A stretch of 64,000 nucleotides of DNA, taken from contig JAEUIN010000307.1 of assembly GCA_016793115.1 (NCBI GenBank), positions 1 to 64,000 of the forward strand. Reading direction: 5' to 3'. Source of the stretch: Planctomycetaceae bacterium. GTDB taxonomy: Bacteria; Planctomycetota; Planctomycetia; Pirellulales; PNKZ01. Within the stretch, counting starts at the first letter, position 1, and each line of letters starts with the position of its first letter. This document shows, one piece after another, positions 52,951 to 60,727 of this stretch. Under the pieces are notes generated by a model. The model made no database searches. It had not been told where the DNA came from and saw nothing but the letters and a program-made list of their open reading frames with translations. The position numbers and the translations under genes are program-made.

Positions 52951-53667
52951 ATGAAGACGTGCCGCGTGGGCCGTATCGTTGGAGTTCGAAGTGTGTTCGC
53001 CGTCGCCGTTTGGCTTTTGGTCGCCGCCGTCTCGTCGGCGCATTTCGTGTTCATCGAATCGGCCGCCGAAGGGGATCGGCTGCTCGTTCGTAGCGGCTTC
53101 GGCGAACTCGACGGCTGGGATCCGGACCTAGTCGGTCGGATGTCGAATTCGACGTTTCAACTACGCACGACGAAGGGGCTCAAGCCGCTTGCGATGAAGG
53201 TCGACGACCAGGAGAAGGAATATCGCGCGGCTATCGAGGGCGAAAAGCCGAAGGCCGTGCTGGGCGTGACCGACTTCGGGACGATCCAATTCGGCACGAG
53301 CCCGACCTCATGGCTGCGCTACACGGCGAAGCATCTCGTCGGCGACTCCAAGAACTGGGGCGAAGACAAGCCGACGAAGGATTTGCGCATCGAACTGATC
53401 GCGAAGCTCGAAGGCGACAAAATGAAGCTTCGCGCGATCTTTCTCGGCAAGCCGCTCACCGGCGCGAAAATCAAGGGTGCGACGCCCAGCGGAAACGACT
53501 TCGAACTCCTGACCGATGCGAAGGGGCAAGCCGAGTTGCCGGTCGGCGAGCTGGGACATTACGCGATGTATGTCGGCACGACGACCGAAAAGACCGGGGA
53601 AATCAACGGCAAAGAGTACGACGTGCTCAAGGACTATACGACGCTGACATTTACGATTGGGAAGTAG
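52951..53667 (+). CDS. Exported DUF4198-like protein
   Basis: 238 residues from ATG 52951 (AGGAG upstream). A hydrophobic signal peptide (VFAVAVWLLVAAVSSAHF) ends with the DUF4198-type start HFVFIE; the remainder is beta-rich with a C-terminal Ig/carboxypeptidase-regulatory-like unit (TPSGNDFELLTDAKGQAEL). DUF4198 proteins, including NikK, often accompany CbiM/NikM metal-uptake systems, and a CbiM lies 3.3 kb upstream on the other strand. I infer a periplasmic protein, perhaps for Co/Ni handling. It starts the three-gene block between prs and rplY. Confidence 0.7.
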   Translation: MKTCRVGRIVGVRSVFAVAVWLLVAAVSSAHFVFIESAAEGDRLLVRSGFGELDGWDPDLVGRMSNSTFQLRTTKGLKPLAMKVDDQEKEYRAAIEGEKPKAVLGVTDFGTIQFGTSPTSWLRYTAKHLVGDSKNWGEDKPTKDLRIELIAKLEGDKMKLRAIFLGKPLTGAKIKGATPSGNDFELLTDAKGQAELPVGELGHYAMYVGTTTEKTGEINGKEYDVLKDYTTLTFTIGK

Positions 53668-53763
53668 TCGGCCGCAGAATCGTCCGGAGATAGGTGAGGG
53701 GGGCGGAGGTGATGCGGGAGACCGAATCCTTCCTCCGGACGAGTTCGCTAAGTGGAGTGAGCC

Positions 53764-54774
53764 ATGACGGTCGATCGTGACACGCGCGGATTTTTCGGGG
53801 CGCTCGTCGGCGACGGTCGGCCGCTCATCTCCTTCACCGGGCTATGCCTGATCTTATCCGGCGCGTTCGCTCTGTTTCAGTCGCTGTCGATGCATTTTTT
53901 GCCGCACGACGTCGCCTACCTCGGTATGACGCCGCAGCAGCTTTGTTCCATCAATGAATGCCGCATCGTGCATTTCATGATTCACGATCGGATCAGCTTC
54001 GGCGGGGCGCTGGTCGCCGTGGGCGTGCTGTATCTTTGGCTCGCCGCGTTTCCGCTGCGGCACGGAGAGCGTTGGGCTTGGTGGACGTTGACGGCGAGCG
54101 GCCTCGTCGGGTTCGGCAGCTTTCTCACTTATCTGGGCTACGGCTACCTCGATACGTGGCACGGCGCGGCGACGCTCGCGCTGCTCCCTTGCTTTGTGGC
54201 CGGGCTCGTACTGTCGCGCCGTTTGCTCGCGCCGGCCGGCGTGAAGTCGCCCCGCGCCGCAATACTGGAGCCGTGGTCGACGCTCGACTTTGGTTCGCCG
54301 GCGGGCCTCGGTCGCGTCGCCGTACTGATTGCAGCGGCTGGAATGATCGGCGGCGGGCTGACGATTCAGGCCATCGGCATGACCTATGTGTTCGTCGACA
54401 CCGATCTGGAGTTCATGGGCTTGGCCGCCGAACAACTCGCGGCGATCAATCCGCGCTTAGTGCCGCTGATCGCCCACGATCGGGCCGGGTTCGGCGGAGC
54501 CGTCGCCACGGCTGGCTTGCTGACGTTTTGCTGCGTGTGGTTCACAAAGCCGACGCGCTCGCTCTGGCAGGCCCTGTTCGTCGGCGGAATTGCCGGTTGG
54601 AGCACGGCCGTGTTCGTGCATCCGGCGATCGGCTACACCGACCCGTTGCATCTCGCTCCGGCCGTAGGCGGAGCGTCCCTGTTTTTCCTCGGGTTGGCAT
54701 TGATGCTTCCGGGCGTGCTGAGCCGTTCCGGCCGAGTTTCCGCCGTACCGCCCACTTCAATGATGCCGAGATGA
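53764..54774 (+). CDS. Membrane protein with internal duplication, function unknown
   Basis: 336 residues with about eight hydrophobic helices arranged as two similar halves (about residues 20-150 and 180-320). Each half has a 'YLGM/FMGL..QL..IN' turn, a His-Asp-Arg-x2-Phe-Gly-Gly-Ala motif (HDR at 74-76 and 238-240) and a later Asp-x2-His (YLDTWHG, YTDPLHL). The paired His/Asp residues could bind metal or haem. No named family is recognised. It overlaps the desaturase gene as ATGA, so the two are translated together. Confidence 0.7.
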   Translation: MTVDRDTRGFFGALVGDGRPLISFTGLCLILSGAFALFQSLSMHFLPHDVAYLGMTPQQLCSINECRIVHFMIHDRISFGGALVAVGVLYLWLAAFPLRHGERWAWWTLTASGLVGFGSFLTYLGYGYLDTWHGAATLALLPCFVAGLVLSRRLLAPAGVKSPRAAILEPWSTLDFGSPAGLGRVAVLIAAAGMIGGGLTIQAIGMTYVFVDTDLEFMGLAAEQLAAINPRLVPLIAHDRAGFGGAVATAGLLTFCCVWFTKPTRSLWQALFVGGIAGWSTAVFVHPAIGYTDPLHLAPAVGGASLFFLGLALMLPGVLSRSGRVSAVPPTSMMPR

Positions 54775-55604
54775 ATGCCGAGCACGCCCACCTTCGCGAC
54801 GAGTCCCTGCCGAGCTTGCGCGAATTGGGACTCGACTTGATCTCAATTACGAGTCGGCAGCGGTGGGTGACGATGCTCTTGCCGCCGATCGCAATGCTCG
54901 GCTACGTGGGCGCGGCGTCTTTCGACTATTGGAAGCTTGCGGTGCTGAGCGTCATGGTCTTGTCGTTCGTCACCTATGGCTCGACGTCGCACGACTTGGT
55001 TCACCGTACTCTCGGCTTGTCGGCCGCGATGAGCGATCTTTGGCTGTCGTTGATCGAACTCGGCTCGTTACGCAGCGGCACCGCGTATCGACTTACGCAT
55101 TTGCATCACCATCGCCGAACGCTCGCCGACGACGATATTGAAGCGAGCTCGGTGCGCGGCACCTGGGTCGGCAGTCTCATCGACGGCGTGACGATGCAAC
55201 CGCGGTTGTGGATCTGGGCGTGGCGACATGAGAAGCGTTATCGACTTCGGCTCGGCTTTGAGGCCGCAGGCATCGTCGCGTTGATCTCCATGGCCGCAGG
55301 TGCTATGCGTTGGACGAGTGTGCCGGCGGTCTACGTCGGTTTGGTGATCGGAGGTAGTTGGGTGTTCCCGCTGGTGACCGTTTACATCCCGCATGTCGCC
55401 GGAGCCACCGATCCAATTCGGCAAACTCGATTGTTTCGAGGTCTTGCGATTCGGATCATCGGCGCTGAGCATCTCTACCACTTGGAGCATCACCTTTATC
55501 CGGCAGTGCCGCACCACAATTGGCCTCAGCTGGCCGCTCGGCTCGACCCCCACTTTTGTCGATTAGGAGTTGAGCCCGTGCTGGGGCGAATTAATCACGG
55601 CTAA
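54771..55604 (+). CDS. Membrane fatty acid desaturase/hydroxylase family protein
   Basis: 277 residues from ATG 54771, overlapping the upstream stop. Three His boxes are present: His74-x3-His78 (HDLVH), His110-x-His112-His113 (HLHHH), and His237-x2-His240-His241 (HLEHH), with hydrophobic pairs between. These bind the di-iron centre of membrane desaturases and carotenoid or fatty acid hydroxylases. AVPHHNWPQLAARL after the last box is typical of this group. It probably modifies a lipid at the inner membrane. Translational coupling to the duplicated membrane protein suggests a joint role, for example electron supply, but that is inference. Confidence 0.82.
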   Translation: MNAEHAHLRDESLPSLRELGLDLISITSRQRWVTMLLPPIAMLGYVGAASFDYWKLAVLSVMVLSFVTYGSTSHDLVHRTLGLSAAMSDLWLSLIELGSLRSGTAYRLTHLHHHRRTLADDDIEASSVRGTWVGSLIDGVTMQPRLWIWAWRHEKRYRLRLGFEAAGIVALISMAAGAMRWTSVPAVYVGLVIGGSWVFPLVTVYIPHVAGATDPIRQTRLFRGLAIRIIGAEHLYHLEHHLYPAVPHHNWPQLAARLDPHFCRLGVEPVLGRINHG

Positions 55605-56068
55605 TCGGTTTGCGACCCTCGGATGGGGGCGATTTCGTCGGCCGGAAAGCGCGATCGGTAGGTCGCGTAGATTGGGAAGAATTCGCCGTCGGTTTCTTGA
55701 GAAAATGTACGATTGTGATGGGGAATCGCGCCCGTTTCGCCGACGTTCTATTTCCCGTCGCTTGGGGTTGCAATCAAGTCGGTTTCGTGGAGAATGGACC
55801 GACTTGGCGGAGCGGGGTATCGCATGAGTGCGCTGCCGGCGGACGGATTTTCAGTCCGCAACGGCGGTTTTGCGCCCCGGTCGGACATGCGGCGCAAATC
55901 CGCCGTACGACCGGTCGAGCGATGACGTCTGAGTCGCCTGCTCGGCCGACGTTTGGGCCCTGCGAAGGCGGTGTCGTGAGCGGAAGAGTCGCTCGCGCGG
56001 ACCCATACGAATTCGCCGAATTCCCTTAGCAAGCAAACATTTTTGTTCGACGGTTAGGAACCTAAGTC
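55605..56068. other. 464-base intergenic stretch before rplY, with one strong inverted repeat
   Basis: No convincing gene on either strand. It contains the 16-bp inverted repeat described separately and a smaller CGGA/TCCG stem at about 55843-55857 that resembles a tRNA anticodon arm but has no T-arm or acceptor stem. It separates the desaturase block from the translation genes and should hold the rplY promoter. Confidence 0.5.
55861..55906. repeat. 16-bp inverted repeat upstream of rplY
   Basis: Bases 55861-55876 pair with 55891-55906 with one T-T mismatch around a 14-base loop. There is no T-tract, so not an intrinsic terminator. It is 162 bases before the rplY start. It could be an operator or RNA leader element, or an interspersed repeat. 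Confidence 0.5.
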
Positions 56069-56695
56069 ATGCCGGAAGTGTTTCACGTCAAGCTCCGTGA
56101 GGAAACGGGCACTCGTAAGATTCGCCGCTTGCGCGACGCCGGCATGGTGCCGGCCGTTCTCTACGGCCACGGTCAAGAAGCCGTGAACCTGGCGCTCGGC
56201 AACGACGAAGTGAAGACGATGATCCGCCACGGCGCTCGCGTGGTCGATTTGGAAGGCGCGGTCACCGAGAAGGCGTTCGTTCGCGAGCTTCAGTGGGACA
56301 CGTTCGGCCGCGAAGTGCTGCACCTCGACCTGACCCGCGTCTCGCTCGACGAGCGCGTCACGGTGGAAGTGGTCGTGGAGTTGAAGGGGGATGCGGTCGG
56401 CGTTAAGGAAGGGGGCGTGGTCGAGCACGTCACCCACACCGTGGAAGTCGAATGCCCGGTCGTGGCGATTCCCGCGAAGCTCATTCTGCGGATCACTGAT
56501 CTGAAGCTCGATGACCACATGAACGCCGACAGGATCGAACTGCCCGAAGGTGTGACGCTTGTGACCGACGCGGAAACGGTGATCGCCACCTGTGCGAAGC
56601 CGGTCGAACGCGAGGAAGCGGCCGCCGGGGGCGAAGGCGAACCGGAAGTCATCGGTCGCAAGGCCGGCGAGGAAGAGGAAGCCGAAGAGAAGTAG
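56069..56695 (+). CDS. rplY: 50S ribosomal protein L25 (general stress protein Ctc form)
   Basis: 208 residues: an N-terminal 5S-rRNA-binding L25 domain (LREETGTRKIRRLRDAG, AVLYGHGQEAV) and the C-terminal TL5/Ctc beta domain (ECPVVAIPAKLILRITDLKL), ending in an acidic tail (KAGEEEEAEEK). The long form is usual in planctomycetes and many others. It starts the run rplY-pth-rpsF-ssb-rplI-dnaB. A 464-base gap upstream contains an inverted repeat that might regulate it. Confidence 0.93.
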   Translation: MPEVFHVKLREETGTRKIRRLRDAGMVPAVLYGHGQEAVNLALGNDEVKTMIRHGARVVDLEGAVTEKAFVRELQWDTFGREVLHLDLTRVSLDERVTVEVVVELKGDAVGVKEGGVVEHVTHTVEVECPVVAIPAKLILRITDLKLDDHMNADRIELPEGVTLVTDAETVIATCAKPVEREEAAAGGEGEPEVIGRKAGEEEEAEEK

Positions 56696-56796
56696 TCGAC
56701 GGGCAAGAAGAAGTGGTCGACAGGCAAGTTGCGGAGCGAGTTCGTGCTCTTCGTTCGTGCCGTGCGGCTGCGAGAACTTGCGGCGGTCCGAATTTC

Positions 56797-57372
56797 ATGA
56801 AGCTGATCGTCGGCTTGGGGAATCCGGGGCGCAAGTACGAAGGAACGCGGCACAACGTCGGGTTCGACGTGGTGTCGCTCTTGGCGCGGCGCGGCGGAGC
56901 CGGCGGTGTGAAGAAGACGTTCCAAGGAGAAACGACGGACATCACGGTCGGCGGCGAGCGGACCATGTTGCTCTGGCCTCATACGTTCATGAACCGCAGC
57001 GGTTCGAGCGTCGTCGAGGCGCGTGATTTTTACAAGCTGACCAACGCCGACCTCTTGGTGATTTGCGACGACCTGAACTTGCCGCTCGGCAAGCTCCGGT
57101 TGCGAGCCAAAGGGTCGGCCGGCGGTCAAAAAGGTTTGGCCGATATCATTCGTTGTGCGGGTGGGGATGAGTTTGCCAGATTGCGGGTCGGCATCGGTTC
57201 GCCGAGCGACACGCATCCGGATATGGATGCCGCCGATTTTGTGCTCGGGAAGTTTCCGAAGTCGGAACAAACCGAGATGGAATTGGCCTTCCAGCATGCG
57301 GCCGACGCCGCCGAGCTTTGGGTTCGCGAAGGCGTCGCCGCCGCGATGAACCGGTATAACGGAAGAGACTGA
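56797..57372 (+). CDS. pth: Peptidyl-tRNA hydrolase
   Basis: 191 residues from ATG 56797 (MKLIVGLGNPGRKYEG). TRHNVGFDVV has the catalytic His; the family's conserved FMNRSGSSV and DDLNLPLGKLRLRAKGSAGGQKGL loops are present in order. It frees tRNA from dropped-off peptidyl-tRNA in the cytoplasm. It follows rplY by about 100 bases, as in many bacteria. The stop is embedded in an AGAGACTGAAG repeat copy. Confidence 0.95.
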   Translation: MKLIVGLGNPGRKYEGTRHNVGFDVVSLLARRGGAGGVKKTFQGETTDITVGGERTMLLWPHTFMNRSGSSVVEARDFYKLTNADLLVICDDLNLPLGKLRLRAKGSAGGQKGLADIIRCAGGDEFARLRVGIGSPSDTHPDMDAADFVLGKFPKSEQTEMELAFQHAADAAELWVREGVAAAMNRYNGRD

Positions 57373-57411
57373 AGGCGGCGGACCGGACGCTGAAGACTAA
57401 AGAGACTGAAG
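57364..57411 (+). repeat. AGAGACTGAAG direct repeat pair after pth
   Basis: Copies at 57364-57374 and 57401-57411, with a partial GCTGAAGACT between. The first contains the pth stop codon. Possibly slipped-strand growth; no function seen. Confidence 0.5.
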
Positions 57412-57520
57412 ATTAGAGTCAGGAAAGGAGCGGCCGAGAATAGGAGAGTCGTAAGCATTCGCCGGGAATCGAGTTTCCTGCGATCTTAGGTCTCCCGTCC
57501 GCGATCGCTTATTTCCCCAT

Positions 57521-57526
57521 TGGGAG
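57521..57526 (+). promoter_or_regulatory. Shine-Dalgarno TGGGAG deciding the rpsF GTG start
   Basis: Nine bases before GTG 57536. It abuts the in-frame TTG at 57527, so that codon cannot be its start. Confidence 0.5.
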
Positions 57527-57535
57527 TTGCCCGAA

Positions 57536-57943
57536 GTGGCTAAGAACGTTTACGAAGCGATGTTCATTTTCGACTCCAATCGGTTCGCGCGCGATCCGGG
57601 CGGCGTCTCCGGCGCGATTGCGACGCTGGTGCAAAAGTTCGGCGGCGAGATGCTCGCCAGCCGCTTGTGGGAAGAGCGCCGCTTGGCCTACCCGATCAAC
57701 GGCCAGCGCAAGGGCACCTATTGGCTGAGCTACTTCCGGCTTGAGAGCCGTGAACTCGTCAATTTCAATCGCGAAACCAGCCTCAACGAGTCGATCATGC
57801 GGTCGCTCGTTTTGAAGGTCGATCCGCGGATCGTCGACGCGCTCGTCAGTCACGCGCTGCAGTCGCCGCAAGAGGCTCGCGCTCGCCGTGAGGCCGCGCC
57901 GGTCGTTGCGGTGCCCGTCGAAGCCGGCAACGCGGCCGAGTAG
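57536..57943 (+). CDS. rpsF: 30S ribosomal protein S6
   Basis: 135 residues from GTG 57536 (MAKNVYEAMFIFDSNRF). The ferredoxin-like S6 fold is evident: VYEAMFIFD, RRLAYPINGQRKGTYWLSYF and SIMRSLVLKVD. The C-terminal 25 residues (RREAAPVVAVPVEAGNAAE) are a flexible Ala/Val-rich tail, longer than in E. coli. S6 binds 16S rRNA with S18. No rpsR lies between ssb and rplI here, unlike in many bacteria. Confidence 0.92.
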   Translation: MAKNVYEAMFIFDSNRFARDPGGVSGAIATLVQKFGGEMLASRLWEERRLAYPINGQRKGTYWLSYFRLESRELVNFNRETSLNESIMRSLVLKVDPRIVDALVSHALQSPQEARARREAAPVVAVPVEAGNAAE

Positions 57944-57992
57944 GCCTCGCCCTGCGGCGTCGAACTTCCTTTAGCACCTGCGCGGTGGCGAT

Positions 57993-58463
57993 ATGGCCAG
58001 CTTCAACAAAGTCATCTTGATGGGCAATCTGACCCGAGACCCCGAAGTGCGTTATACGCAAGGGGGCACGGCGGTGTCGGAAATCGGCCTAGCGGTGAAC
58101 GATCGCCGCAAAGACGCCAAAGGCGAGTGGATCGAAGAAACGACGTTCGTCGATTGCACGTTGTGGGGCCGCACGGCGGAAATCGCCGGCGAGTATCTCG
58201 GCAAAGGCTCGCAGGTGCTCATCGAAGGTCGATTGAAGCTCGATAGCTGGGAAAAGGACGGCCAAAAGCGTTCCAAACTCCGCGTCGTCGCCGAAAATCT
58301 GCGGATGCTCGGCGGCAAAGGAGGCGGCCGCGGCGCAGGCAGTCCGCCCCCCGATGAAGGCGAATACGGCGGCGAGCCGTCGGGTCCGCCGAGCCGTTCG
58401 AGCGGCGGCGGGGGGCGTTCGTCCGGTCGCCCGCCGGTCGATGAAGGCGACATCCCGTTCTAG
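57993..58463 (+). CDS. ssb: Single-stranded DNA-binding protein
   Basis: 156 residues. MASFNKVILMGNLTRDPEVR opens the OB fold; FVDCTLWGRTAEIAGEYLGK and KLRVVAENLRML close it at about residue 107. A Gly/Pro/Ser-rich linker leads to the C-terminal DEGDIPF tip that docks replication and repair partners. Coats single-stranded DNA during replication. It lies between rpsF and rplI, the usual order. Confidence 0.95.
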   Translation: MASFNKVILMGNLTRDPEVRYTQGGTAVSEIGLAVNDRRKDAKGEWIEETTFVDCTLWGRTAEIAGEYLGKGSQVLIEGRLKLDSWEKDGQKRSKLRVVAENLRMLGGKGGGRGAGSPPPDEGEYGGEPSGPPSRSSGGGGRSSGRPPVDEGDIPF

Positions 58464-58561
58464 TCGCCCGTTGAGGCGCTAACGACTTCAAAAGTGCGGC
58501 CGCTCGCTTGATCGCGGCCAAATACGAAACAAAACGTCACACGAGTACGAGGATTCCCGAA

Positions 58562-59101
58562 ATGCCCGCCGCGAAGAAGAAAGGCCCGAAGCGTTTGCCG
58601 CGTACGGCCACCGGCAACATCGAACTGATGTTGATCCAAGACGTCGACCATCTCGGCAAGCAAGGCGAAGTCGTGGCCGTTCGTCCCGGCTATGCCAACA
58701 ACTTCTTGTTGCCGCAAGCTTTGGCCACGGTCGCCACCGAGCACCATAAGCGGATGGTCGAGAAGCACAAGGCTCGCCTCCAGGAAATACAGAAGGCCCG
58801 CATGGCCGGTCTCCGCAGCTTGGCCGACGATCTCGGCAAGCAGAGCGTGACCATCGAAGCCAACGCCAACGATGAAGGCCACTTGTACGGCTCCGTCGGC
58901 CCGAGCGAAATCGTCAACGCTCTCAAGCGATTGGAATTCGCCATCACGGCCGATCAGGTTCGCCTCAAGGGGCCGCTCAAGGAACTGGGCCTCTACACCG
59001 TGAAGATTCACCTCGGCCACGAAATCGAAGCCGATCTCAAGGTCTGGGTCGTGCCGACGGTGGCCGACGAACACGCCGAGAAACCGGCCGAAAAGAAGTA
59101 G
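58562..59101 (+). CDS. rplI: 50S ribosomal protein L9
   Basis: 179 residues from ATG 58562 (MPAAKKKGPKRLPRT); the first 20 residues are a basic extension, then IELMLIQDVDHLGKQGEVV and VRPGYANNFLLPQALA of the N-terminal rRNA domain, a long helix (HHKRMVEKHKARLQEIQKAR) and a C-terminal domain ending KIHLGHEIEADLKVWV. L9 is a 50S-surface protein. The operon ends here at an intrinsic terminator 40 bases downstream. Confidence 0.94.
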   Translation: MPAAKKKGPKRLPRTATGNIELMLIQDVDHLGKQGEVVAVRPGYANNFLLPQALATVATEHHKRMVEKHKARLQEIQKARMAGLRSLADDLGKQSVTIEANANDEGHLYGSVGPSEIVNALKRLEFAITADQVRLKGPLKELGLYTVKIHLGHEIEADLKVWVVPTVADEHAEKPAEKK

Positions 59102-59134
59102 TCGCGCGTTTTTTCCGACGCCGATCAATTGCGT

Positions 59135-59140
59135 TATAAT
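59135..59140 (+). promoter_or_regulatory. TATAAT box just before the rplI-dnaB terminator
   Basis: A perfect TATAAT, but the -35 region 17 bases earlier is weak and the terminator stem begins two bases later, so a promoter here would start inside the stem. Could be chance. Confidence 0.3.
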
Positions 59141-59141
59141 C

Positions 59142-59178
59142 GCGGCGTTCCTTGCCTTGGCGGGAACGCCGCTTTTTT
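59142..59178 (+). terminator. Intrinsic terminator between rplI and dnaB
   Basis: A 10-bp GC-rich stem (59142-59151 with 59163-59172) around an 11-base loop is followed by TTTTTT at 59173-59178. It ends the rpsF-ssb-rplI transcript and would set dnaB as its own unit, or partly read-through. Confidence 0.85.
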
Positions 59179-59250
59179 GCGCTTGGACCGACGCTCCAAC
59201 TCGGTCGCAGCGGCCCGGATTGTTCACGTCAGCACGGAGGATTTCGCCGC

Positions 59251-60663
59251 ATGTCGACCCAGGAACGTGAACGCTTCTCTCGTCGCGACGCGCCCCCCAC
59301 GAAGCCGCCGGGCGATCTTTTCGATCGCGCTCCGCCTCACAGCATGGAAGCCGAGCGCGGCGTGCTCGGCAGCTTGTTGCTCGACCCGCGGATGTGCGAC
59401 GAAGTCGCCATGGTCTTGCGTCCCGAAGAGTTCTATTCGCCGGGCCATCGCAAGCTCTTCGAAGTCATGCTCGACATGCACAACGAAGGGAAGCAGATCG
59501 ACCCGACGTTGCTGATTGAACGCCTTAAGAGCACCGGCGACTTCGAGATGCTCGGCGGCACGTTGTTTCTCGCCGACATTCTGGAGGCGGTGCCGACGGC
59601 TGCCAACGCCGTTTGGTATTCGCAAATCGTCCGCGATAAGGCCGTGGTGCGCGACCTGATCCACGCCTCGACGGAAATCCTCCGCGACGCCTACGACCAA
59701 TCGCAAGACCCGCGCGAGCTCTTGGCTCAAGCCGAAAGCAAGGTCTTCGGCATCCTCGAACAAAAGGGGAGCAACAACGTCGCCGGCATGGCCGACATTT
59801 TGCACGAGACGATGCTGCGGATCGACGACCGCATCAGCAAGGGGGGCGGCATCGGCGGCATCTCGACCGGCCTGCGCGACCTCGACACGCAGACCGGCGG
59901 GTTGCACGATTCGGAACTGGTCATTCTCGCGGCCCGTCCGTCGATGGGTAAGACCGCGCTGGCGACGACGATCGCCGAAAACGTGGCGATGAACGACAAG
60001 AACGGCGTGCTGTTTGTGAGCCTTGAAATGTCGCGGCTCGAATTGGCCGAGCGCATGTTGTGTTCCCGCGGGCGAATCAACGGCCACAACCTGCGCAACG
60101 GCATTCTCTCCTCCGGCGATCGCAAGAAGCTCATCGAAGCCTCGAGCGATCTGAGCCAAGCGCCGATCTACATCGACGACTCGCCGAGTCGCACAATGAC
60201 GGAAATCGCCGCCGCGGCTCGCCGCCTCAAACGCCGCGAAGGCTTGCGGCTCGTCGTGATCGACTATTTGCAGCTCATCGAGCCGGACAATCATAAGGAC
60301 CAGCGCCAAGAGCAGGTCTCCAAGATCGCCCGCCGCCTGAAGGGAATGGCCCGTGAACTCAAGGTTCCCGTGCTTTGCCTCTCGCAGCTGAACCGTCAGG
60401 CGGAAGCTTCCAAAGACAATCGGCCCAAGCTGAGCCACTTGCGCGAATCGGGCGCCATCGAACAAGACGCCGACGTCGTCATGTTCGTGCATCGCGAAGA
60501 ATACTACATGACGAACGAGGAAGACAAAGCGAAGGTCGCCGGCAAGGCCGACCTGATCATCGCGAAACAGCGTAACGGCCCGGTCGGCGACGTGCGGGTC
60601 GCCTGGCGGCAAAACTTCACGCGGTTCGAAGACTTGGCAAAGGAAGAGTATTCGTTCGACTAG
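59251..60663 (+). CDS. dnaB: Replicative DNA helicase DnaB
   Basis: 470 residues from ATG 59251 (GGAGG ten bases upstream). The N-terminal domain (PHSMEAERGVLGSLLLDPR) is followed by a RecA-like helicase domain: ARPSMGKTALATT (Walker A), VLFVSLEMSRLELAERML, LVVIDYLQLI (Walker B) and KQRNGPVGDVRVAW. It unwinds DNA at replication forks as a hexamer loaded at the origin. No intein is visible. It lies behind the terminator at 59142, with no clear promoter of its own. Confidence 0.95.
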   Translation: MSTQERERFSRRDAPPTKPPGDLFDRAPPHSMEAERGVLGSLLLDPRMCDEVAMVLRPEEFYSPGHRKLFEVMLDMHNEGKQIDPTLLIERLKSTGDFEMLGGTLFLADILEAVPTAANAVWYSQIVRDKAVVRDLIHASTEILRDAYDQSQDPRELLAQAESKVFGILEQKGSNNVAGMADILHETMLRIDDRISKGGGIGGISTGLRDLDTQTGGLHDSELVILAARPSMGKTALATTIAENVAMNDKNGVLFVSLEMSRLELAERMLCSRGRINGHNLRNGILSSGDRKKLIEASSDLSQAPIYIDDSPSRTMTEIAAAARRLKRREGLRLVVIDYLQLIEPDNHKDQRQEQVSKIARRLKGMARELKVPVLCLSQLNRQAEASKDNRPKLSHLRESGAIEQDADVVMFVHREEYYMTNEEDKAKVAGKADLIIAKQRNGPVGDVRVAWRQNFTRFEDLAKEEYSFD

Positions 60664-60727
60664 TTCGGGTTCTAGTCGTCGGTGCTTGGAAGCGTTTCGG
60701 TCCGCACCCAGAACTAACGCCCGAAAA

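Noticed and set aside
55820..55860. Possible tRNA: stem-loop resembling an anticodon arm
   Set aside because: No T-arm (GGTTCGAATCC-like) or acceptor pairing nearby; only a 4-bp stem.
59224..60612. 462-codon open frame on the minus strand
   Set aside because: Exact antisense of dnaB; no recognisable domain.
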